In this document: piece after piece, positions 55,433 to 64,000 of the stretch
How the letters are laid out: each line of letters starts with the position of its first letter
Numbering within the stretch: position 1 is the stretch's first letter
Source: Escarpia spicata
Taxonomy: Eukaryota > Annelida > Polychaeta > Sabellida > Siboglinidae
Assembly: GCA_963995525.1 (NCBI GenBank)
Contig: OZ023205.1
Coordinates: 67,786,417 to 67,850,416, forward strand
Reading direction: 5' to 3'
Length of the DNA: 64,000 nucleotides
Position numbers and translations under genes: made by a program
The notes under the pieces: generated by a model
What the model was told of the DNA's origin: nothing
The model's input: the letters and a program-made list of their open reading frames with translations, nothing else
The model's database searches: none

Positions 55433-57641
55433 CTGTTTCATTTGTTTTCTTTGTCTACTTGTCAGCTGCTTACTGTGAACAATATGTTAACATTACTTCA
55501 TGTTGAAGTGTGAGATATCGAACAAAACAATTAAACATAATTATTGTAGTACAGATCTTTGCATCATACTGTGAACATTTTATCACACAGTCAACAGCTG
55601 GAAATAATAACGATCTTGGAATGTATAATAAATGGTGCTAAATCCAAGTGGTGTTTCTTTGCAACAATGATTAACACTCGTCAGTTTGCAGGGGACACTT
55701 CAATGTTTACGAACTTATGTAGGTCAAAGCCAATAAAGGTCAAACAATCAGGTCAAAGTAATGTCACAATGGCCAACAGTTAATCAATAGTTGAACTTTC
55801 ATTTTGCTAGCACATCATAATCATTAAGTAAATTTTTTATAAATTAAGTCATTTGTCAACATAAATAAATCAATACGTGTTCAAGATTAATTATCTAGGT
55901 CGTGTCAAGGTCATATGGTGTTATGGTCAAGGTTAAACATTTAGTTACCTTTAATTTGCTAGCACAACATACCATAATTAATAAGTAAAAAGAGATTGGA
56001 TATTCAAACATGCAATTAGGTCAAAGTTCAATTTTTTAAACAAATTAGGTCATTATTGATTCTTGCTTTAATATGGTATTTTATGGTCAATGTGTACATA
56101 AATGTTCCATTCCAACAATTTATAAACTTAATAAGCCATTGTGTCACACATAATAATTTAATTAGGTAATGTATCATCATAAATAGGTCAACGGTCATTA
56201 AAGGTCAACTAACTAGGTCACGTCAAGGTCACACAGTATTAGGACAATGTTTTTGGGTCATAGCTTTTTATTTTCCCTCAATGTCTTCCTTAGAACAAAT
56301 TATGTAATATATGCCTATATTCAGTGCCACACGGTGGCAGCACAGACTGCACAAGTTCCAGATCACATGAAATGGACATGAATCCTATAGACACAATTAC
56401 CCTTTTTTCCGACACTAAAAAGTGGATTTACTTTGTTAACAATAAAGATATTTCAAAAAGGGTTGTAAACTACATACCATACACTATCACACGGAAGTGT
56501 TTAAATGAGTATATAACAATTTTGAATTTTTTTGTAATGTACCTACCTACAGCCACCAAACTTCACACCATATATCTAAAACACCTATTCTACATACACA
56601 TATACTTGTGACGTGATGAAACAATTACATTTTTTACTGTCTTTTATCGATCAAAATTTACAAGAAATCCACCGTTTTTGCGTGTATTCATTAGTTCCAC
56701 CGGAAACTCCGGTAGGTGGCGCCACTTTATGGTTGACTTCAGGCGTGTGTATATATCACTATTCACATTTCAATAATATTGTATGACTATTGTAACATAG
56801 TCAATAAAATACGCGATATAAAATAAATTCCCTTTTTTTTAAATTTAATTCAGTATCGACAGTAAGTGGGGGTTTTATTACGACTATGGGTTTGTGTAAA
56901 TACTGGTGCATTTTAATATTGTTTATCAGAGGCAAAATTACTTAAAATACATGTATGGCAAAAGTACAGTTGAATGAGCCAAACTGTTTTTGGATATTAG
57001 ACTTCTCATCGGTTGTAAGTCCAAATCACAGTGACGGAACATTTGTCTTATAAGGGAGGTGGGGTGCGTATGCTATTAGTTAAGCAGGGATGAGAAATTT
57101 CCGGTTTTTGCCTTCTGGTCAATCAAGCAAGTGGCATTGTTTTCTGAATGTCTGCTAATTAGGCTGTGTAATATTATGTGATTGAACTGCTTGAGACGTC
57201 TGGCCTTTGATGAATTCACACCCAAAGGTGACTTTGTTGATGTTTACCTTTGTAAATAGGGCACAAGGTCAAAAAATCAATATAAATTTGAATGTAACAT
57301 AACAACTGATTGTATTAGATTTTCTTATAAAACATATTGGACTTTCTGGAAAACTGCACCAGGAGTCCTTAGTGCCACCTGAGAATGTTGTGTTGGATTA
57401 CAAATTGTCCAACAGCGAAGTGCTCATCTCCATCCCCGATGGGAAAACTAACAGTGTGCTGAGCCCATAACCGAACTGCCATGCCCAATTTGCCCATGCA
57501 GCATGCTTATGGAAATGTTATCTTACTGTTAGCGTTTAATTAGCGCTTACTTATCCGGTCAGGTACAAGGTTGGATCACAGTTTAGGTCAGAAAATTTGT
57601 GACTGACGTCAGCTGTGTCCATAATTAAATTATCATTTCAG
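55433..57641. other. intron sequence with AGGTCA cluster
   Basis: No gene recognised apart from the regulatory-like cluster at 55721-56231. The open frame at 56324-56611 has no family match. Confidence 0.5.
55721..56231 (+). promoter_or_regulatory. cluster of AGGTCA nuclear-receptor half-sites
   Basis: Ten exact AGGTCA hexamers, all on the plus strand, at 55721, 55737, 55750, 55908, 56018, 56047, 56185, 56202, 56215 and 56226. The last two are separated by five bases (AGGTCACGTCAAGGTCA), the DR5 arrangement known for RAR/RXR sites. It may instead be a decayed tandem repeat. Confidence 0.5.
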
Positions 57642-57750
57642 GACACTAAAGAGACAATGCCAAGCTGGAATTAAAATTGGACTCGGAGCCGACTTCCAGC
57701 AGCTTGAGGTGAAAACAATAGATGTCATCCACAATCATGAGGTGTTGGAG
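57642..57750 (+). pseudogene. MULE/ZSWIM3-type gene, exon 2
   Basis: Acceptor tatcatttcag, then RQCQAGIKIGLGADFQQLEV and KTIDVIHNHEVLE, donor GTAAAG. C-x-A-x-I-x-I...L-x-V...H-N-H-E is the FAR1/FLYWCH-like DNA-binding segment of this family. It joins exon 1 in phase (2) and ends in phase 0, which fits exon 3 (EVYKHLPRQ) at 27029 inside the TTAA element. No exon 3 follows before the inserted element at 59993. Confidence 0.72.
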
Positions 57751-59988
57751 GTAAAGCAGATTGACTGCATCTTTTTTTAGAATTTATGTACAGATAGACT
57801 TTTATATAAATAAATGTTACTGCTTAAAATAATACTGTATTTCACCTGTATAATATTATTATGTTGGAGGGACTTGTCTGGACATGTAAGTTTTGAAATC
57901 TACTTGTCCGCCAACATTTTAACTTGTCCGAGTGGTTGTGAAGGGGAATCGAAGCTTTGCAAAAAACGTAAAATGTCTTATTTTTATGACAACAACACAA
58001 TGTTCCTGCTATTTCGTTGCATGTGCATCTGAGTGACTTGTGATCAAAGACACAATTTGATTTAATCTTCAAGTTTTTAAATTGCAAAATTATATTTGCA
58101 ACTATTTTCCGGTCCATTACTCATCATCACGATTATTAAAAGTAGAAACGTTACATGATGTATACCAATATTTTAGTGATGCTGATGTGAACGCTTTTAT
58201 TAATAACAAATAATTATTACGATGATAGGAATGAGACAATTGTTTTCCTTGCTATTTGTTTTATAATGTTGCAAAAAATATTTATGTTTAATATGGTATA
58301 TATATAACACTGCTATAACATGTTGGCATCCGTTTGTCATTGAAGATGCCACTCAACCAGGAACACGATCAATGCAAAGCCAGGAAATGTTGTCACAAAA
58401 ATCATAATAAACTATATGATCTGATAATATTTTGTTAAACCTCTATGAACTTCAATATTAACAAAGTTCTGTATTTTACAAACGAAGATAATATTCAATT
58501 GATCATCAGTAAACAATCGGTGCCTGAATTACATTTACCAGGCGGAAAATAATTTATAGATTTAGTTACGTCGTAACGTTGCTGCCGCGCGCAGACCGCC
58601 GTAGTTGGCGGAAGCCGACATGTCAACGGCGGTTGGTGCCCTGTCCCCGGCCGCGCGTCTTGCATAATTCGGTTTCGAAAACTCGCAATTTATAATATAA
58701 TTAAAATAAATGTTATATATAGATACAACAACACTTCTGAAATGTCATTAATATTCCGTTTATCAACCAGCACAATAGATTTACCGGAGAGCCAGTTACA
58801 AGTTTTGAAAATAGTCACCTATCTGGATCGGCTAACGTTCGATGACTTGGAAGACTGCCGAGTCCGCGTGGGTTAGGCGTAATAATGGTTAAAACTATAT
58901 ATTATTTCCAAAGTTCATCAAATATGATCCGTGAGTGGGAGCAAGTTGTACGTCGACCAAACTGAATGATTTATGATTGTGTGAAATACAGCCTCGATCA
59001 ACGATGGCTGATGCGGAGTCTGCCCTATGCGTATAACAGAGCCAGGTCGGTGCGCTCAGCGGATGACCCTGTTAACGCAGGCACTATACTCGGTCGAACA
59101 CTGACGTAAAACACACTGGCGGCAGAACGACAAGACGTCGATACACCAACAAAATTGGAACGCGCACGATTGCTAGCGAACTTCATTTACGTTTGAGTTT
59201 CCTCAAATAAAAAGTTTGCAATGTTGCATGCGTCACTATTTAATGTAAATTTTCACTTGTCCACCAGATAACCATGTAGACAAAAGGACAAGTGCTATTT
59301 CGAACGCTGTTTCATGTACGGGTCATTCAAGGCATTAGACTATTTCACGGTTCATTCGCTAGGTGGCACCACACAAAATAAGTGGCCTTCACTTTGCTCT
59401 TGTCGACGCAGCGTTACATTTAGGTTCTGTCAATTTAGCCACTAGTTAAATTTGGATTTAAGCTGTATTCCTTTCATATATCTAGAGAGAAAAAAGCGTG
59501 CATAATTCTAAAGTCGAGGCAGCTTCCAACCACCGTACAAAGTGTGTCCAAGAGACGCGGCGGGACTTTAAAAATGGCATTTCGTCATAAAAACCTGCGC
59601 TGCCGGTGGCTAGAAAATGTATTCGATGGCTTTGCACGCTGTCGTCCGCATGATGTGTTGGAGTTTGGATTCATTATTCATCAGAATTAGTATCTACGTT
59701 ATGTTTACAATGTCTTATAACTGAGTCAGGTCTAAGAATTCTGACGAACTGCATCTGATAACCGATGCAGTCATGACTGCATCGGTTATCAGTGATCGCC
59801 GCTTCGTCTCGGTGGCGTTCGAGAACCGGAGACCAGTGGCCCATCGGGCCAGAAAAATATAAGAACTGGTGGCCCGAACTGGCCAGACAGCTTCAAAAAA
59901 GGCATCGGGCCAGTGTTAATGTCGAGGCCTGGTACTACTGCTTGTAAATAGTGTACCAATTGAGCTACCAGGAAATTCACTAACTGAT
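57751..59988. other. no recognisable gene
   Basis: AT-rich with a GC-rich patch at 58575-58665 and repeated ACTTGTCC phrases (57872-57930; GGACAAGT at 59286), which might be remains of a DNA element. A 38-base palindrome lies at 59755. Confidence 0.45.
59755..59792. repeat. perfect 38-base palindrome
   Basis: CTGATAACCGATGCAGTCA followed directly by its reverse complement, no loop. About 200 bases from the end of the inverted TTAA element. Confidence 0.95.
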
Positions 59989-59992
59989 TTAA
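59989..59992 (+). repeat. TTAA target site of the inverted copy
   Basis: TTAA before AGGTGCTCAATCATTTCG. The partner lies outside the window. Confidence 0.8.
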
Positions 59993-60565
59993 AGGTGCTC
60001 AATCATTTCGATTGTTGTGCTCCTCACGTGTCGGACTAATTTCACGAAACGTAATCGTATCAGGTATTCATTATTGATACACTGGTTCATTTGTACGTAT
60101 GCTTTACTTCGTTTTAGTGAAATTAACAGACAAACAATAAAATGATTTTCGGTCAGTCCTAACCGAATATCAAGACACATATCTGAACTTGGATGTGGTC
60201 TGAGATAGACCTCTCGTGTAATAGTCACGTGAACGGGAATATGCGGCGACATCGGCCTTTGACCCCCACCTTTCGGTGCCTGGATTCAGTCAACATTACG
60301 TATTTACGAGTCGCCATCCATTTTTTGTACAAGTGATAGCTCGATAATTTTATCTGTGACGAAGGGATGCCCACGGATATATGTCACCGACTCGGCTAAA
60401 AAGAGGGTGAGAGCGGAAAGACACAGAGAATATCCGCGTACAAAGGTGTATATTGGAAAGGTTATGGATTTGTGAAACCGAACGAAAGAAACGGCTGGCG
60501 TGAAAAGTGATGCAGCATTCGCCAAGTTTCTTCTGGACAGGTTAGTAATATTGAATTTATCAGCA

Positions 60566-60567
<2 letters not shown>

Positions 60568-60640
<73 letters not shown>
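60568..60640. repeat. (CA)n microsatellite in copy C
   Basis: About 36 CA units. At the matching place in the first copy (36630-36665) there are only a few GT units, so it expanded or contracted after the copies separated. Confidence 0.97.
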
Positions 60641-61948
60641 CTGTGTGTTCAATAGATGGAACAGCCAAAACAATAAAGCCGTCATCGTCCGCCATCTTAA
60701 TTCCATCTTCGATCGACGTTCCGCGACGTTCCATCGCACATGAATATACATTATTGTAGATATTATGACTTTATATTGATGGACATGTTATATTATATCA
60801 ATAGTTAACTAAGTGCGAAGTGTCAGTCTCTTGCGAAGCACACACCGAATGGTAGATGAACTTAAAAATCCGCTCCATCGACGTTCCGCGACGTTTCATC
60901 GACGTTCCATCAATCCGTGTCGTTCCATCGCAAATTAATATACAGTAATGTAGATATTATGCCTTCATATTTAAGGACATGCCGTATTATATCAATATTT
61001 AACTATGTATAATGTAATACATAATACAGCTGTAGCACCCACTGGACATTCACACGTTACTCCCAATCACTGACTGACACTGCCACTGGCTGGACATTTG
61101 AGACTAATAAAATAATCGAATGCCTAAAATAATTGCCTGGATCTAACTATAAGTACTTGCTTTCTTGGATGTCAGTTGAAACTTGAGTCACTGGCTGCTT
61201 GTAGTGTGCACTTTGATCATCAAAGCTAGTTACATTTACTGACAGCAGATCAGTGACAATCACCTCAGGAATCACATAATACCCAGTAAAACACAGCTAC
61301 CAATTTACCTTTAGGCTTTACCCATGCCTACTCAATAGCAGTATGAGTCTATGAGATTTACTACCATTTTTTGTATGATATAAATATATCTTTACTTGCC
61401 TTCAGCAATGTAGAATACAAAATAACACTTCTTTACTGTTTGTCCATGTGTGATGTACAACATGAATGCTGATTGTAATAACATAAATTTAATAATCTTG
61501 TATTATGTAAATTTAAAGAGTAGTAATAATTTATGATTTCTGTAGAGAATACTAATCATTTATATGTATATTGTGACCGTAATAGTCTACATATATTACC
61601 AAGGGGTAAACGACCCAAACTGCATATAGTATGTGTAGAAGTATGTATAATATATAAAGAAAAGTTTATAAGTTACATCTCTGAAAAGTGTAGAATATGT
61701 ATATACATTGATAGAGATCTTCTAGGCCTCTATGCTAATCTTAGTTTGATAGGGAGCAAGAAAACAACTACACCGGGTGTATGAACATAGGAGGACAATT
61801 TATTTTATTATTTCTGAAAGTTATTTAAATAGCCTGGATATTATTTTGATGTGTTATACTACGCTGTCCATTTTTAGGGGTAGTAGTACTATTAAAAAAT
61901 GAAAAATTTAATCAAGTTTGGCCATTCCACTTTATGCCTTCACTTGAG

Positions 61949-62125
61949 TTTCACCACAAATATATGCAAATGACGTCCACGCCAATCCAGCCACCACAGA
62001 CAACAACCGCTGCATTGGCTCTATCGAGTATCGGTGGTCGCAGTAAAACCAGTTCACTGTCAGGTATTCAGTCTCTTCCTGAGGCTGGGTGCAGCTCTAA
62101 ACCATTACAACCAATGTCAGTTTAA
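61949..62125 (+). pseudogene. serine-rich terminal exon in copy C
   Basis: Counterpart of 35391-35567: FHHKYMQMTSTPIQPPQTTT, LSSIGGRSKTSSLSGIQSLP and PLQPMSV then TAA. The acceptor reads cttgag instead of cttcag; AG is kept. Confidence 0.45.
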
Positions 62126-63195
62126 GTAATGGTATTAATGTACTGTTATGTTCTGGTTTGACCAGTCTAATGTGTGTACAATTATTCAATGTTTGTATGA
62201 TAGGGTGGTTGTCAAACTGTCAACTACATAGCACATTTCATTTGCAGATGATTTTTTAAACTTATGTTTCTTTTGATTTAATTTGGAATGTTTGTATTGC
62301 AAACATAAATGTGTATATACAATGCAAGTAAGTATACGTGACACAATATAGCCAAGCCTCAGTGATTGTCATTTCATAATAATTATGCTTATGCTGGCGC
62401 ACAGATCTGCTAAAGGCTGCAACTGCTTTAATGTTAATGTTATGTCACATGACATTTTATCTCTATAATCACCTGCTGGCTTGCACAGCACAAGATGCTT
62501 ATGTTCAGTTTCTGATTTGTATCTTTGAATGTATATTTTAGTGTGTGTGTGTTCAGAAGTCAAAATAACTTAATTTAACCTGTTTAAACATACAATGTGT
62601 GGAATTATTTTAATAATACGTAAGGTTGGGGAGACTCTTAATAAGACATATGATATAATGTCGCTAGTACTATCAGTGAAAAATTGCAAAACTTTTTTTT
62701 GGAATAAAATTACTTTGTGACTTTATTTCCTGTGACCTTCTTTCCAACCCACCTATGCTCTACCTGCACTTACAGGTAGTTAATTATACTGGCAATTGGA
62801 TGGTGCACAATCCAAATTGTTTCACATTGTTGGCTCTGACACTTGTAAATTGTCTATTTTGTTTGTTATATACTACAATTTTACAATAAATACAATAATA
62901 ACTTTGCCACTCTCATATCATTTATTGTATTTTTTTTACAACTGGGCAAATGACCTTTTTACACTTGAGTGCTGGGCAAATGACCATTGGGCAAATGATC
63001 GTGCAAAATATTTTTACCTATTAATGAAATTAAAACGTTTATAAGTTACACACCACATGTACACACACATATATTTACATATACATACATATATAATATT
63101 ATATATATTTACGTGTAGTAGTGCTGTCAAACCATGTTCATCTTCACAAATAATCTGACTCATTCCATATTCCAATTCATGACTTTGTTTGACAG

Positions 63196-63348
63196 CTTCA
63201 ACACAAAGGCGTGAACTACCTCAACACCACTGCAGCCATCACATATGACAAGATCTGTGGTGGCTCTATCGAGCATCAGCGGTCATAGCAAAGGCAACTC
63301 ACTGTCGGGTGTCCAGTCACTTGCTGAGGCTGGAGGCAGCTCAGGACA
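63196..63348 (+). pseudogene. serine-rich exon in copy C
   Basis: Counterpart of 34170-34322, with acceptor tttgacag, donor GTAAGT and the same early TGA. Confidence 0.45.
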
Positions 63349-64000
63349 GTAAGTAAACGTAAGTATTAATTGCTGCTGGTATGCAAACGTGATATATATA
63401 GCTGTATATATATATATACATAAATCATAGCATAACATTTGGAAGATATACAAACATGTGTTTGGTTGTTTTGACAATTATGTTTTATTCTGACCAATCT
63501 AATTATTTGGTACACCATCTTTGAAAATGTTTCAACAGCACCCCCCCCCCCCCGTCTTCCGATATCACCACTCCAGCCGAGCAGCTGAAGTTATAGCGGC
63601 TTGATAGCGACAAAATTTAGACTACACCATTTGGTTCAGTCGCCAGTGGAGGTTTTTGTGCCCCCCAGACCAGACTCCACCACTGTATGTGATAGTTTTG
63701 GTTGTCTGCATTAGGATTTTGCAGTAATGGGTGTCCTCGTTAAATTGCATATTGTTAGAAATGCATGTGAATTAAAGTAAAGACAATGTAAATTAAAAAC
63801 ACTTTATTGAAACTATTTGATGAGATCATGACTACAAAATTATGAAAAGCACAATACAACTACAGGTACAATCATTGTACTTGATGTGTATAATGTAATA
63901 ATTTTTAATATCACATACACATAAAATGCAAAGCAACAATAGAAACAAAAATTAGGAAGAGGTTGAAAAAATGTCAGGTACATATAACAAAACAAACAGT

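Larger units (their letters stand above)
59993..64000 (+). mobile_element. TTAA element, inverted copy C (right end, partial)
   Basis: Reverse complement of 37214 down to about 33520, nearly base for base, including the subterminal GGAACGTCG blocks, the serine-rich exons and the unit-2 sequence with a 13-base C run at 63541. A (CA)n of about 70 bases at 60568-60640 replaces a short tract in the other copy. It continues beyond the window. Confidence 0.92.

Overview
The window looks like animal nuclear DNA from an invertebrate, most likely a marine one such as a mollusc or lancelet. The sequence supports this with GT-AG and GC-AG introns, long (CT)n, (CA)n and (TGTA)n microsatellites, a CR1-clade LINE whose ORF1 carries an SGNH-esterase domain, several other non-LTR families, two short-LTR Ty3/Gypsy elements with a tRNA-Ser primer site, and hAT, pogo-like, Harbinger and TTAA-target DNA transposons. 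I see no complete host gene, no rRNA or tRNA gene and nothing bacterial. Exact species cannot be read from the sequence.

Layout. 1-9.4 kb: microsatellites, dispersed repeats, a LINE 3' remnant on the minus strand, a pogo-like relic and one unrecognised exon-like ORF. 9.6-14.3 kb: a LINE (D) cut in two by a complete LTR-bounded Gypsy element (Gypsy-1, 5-bp target duplication TGTAC). 14.3-16.6 kb: a second LINE (C). 17.8-18.3 kb: a long compound microsatellite. 19.1-41.1 kb: a nested tower. A hAT transposon (19131-41103) holds LINE A. LINE A holds a 14.46-kb element with TTAA target duplications (22756-37214) and a further LINE (B, about 37.47-39.40 kb). 41.8-48.3 kb: Gypsy-2, with near-identical LTRs, interrupted by a 2.24-kb foldback transposon. 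48.9-57.75 kb: two plus-strand exons of a MULE/ZSWIM3-type gene. The intron between them holds an almost intact CR1 LINE (minus strand) and a Harbinger-like derivative. 59993-64000: the right end of another copy of the TTAA element, in inverted orientation and running off the window.

The main result is the TTAA element family. Its ends (TTAA then AGGTGCTCAATC) recall Kolobok/T2-type transposons, yet the only recognisable transposase-like gene inside it is a multi-exon gene with a MULE/ZSWIM3-type DDE domain. It also contains an internal second left end, a 2.65-kb tandem duplication and repeated serine-rich exons. Removing the element with one TTAA restores the reading frame of the LINE reverse transcriptase around it. 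The plus-strand exons at 48.9 and 57.6 kb join in phase to the exon carried by the element, so the gene family and the element family are linked. The second result is in the CR1 element: a canonical slippery heptamer (TTTAAAC) lies directly before the ORF1 stop, and ORF2 has no start codon near its 5' end and sits in the -1 frame.
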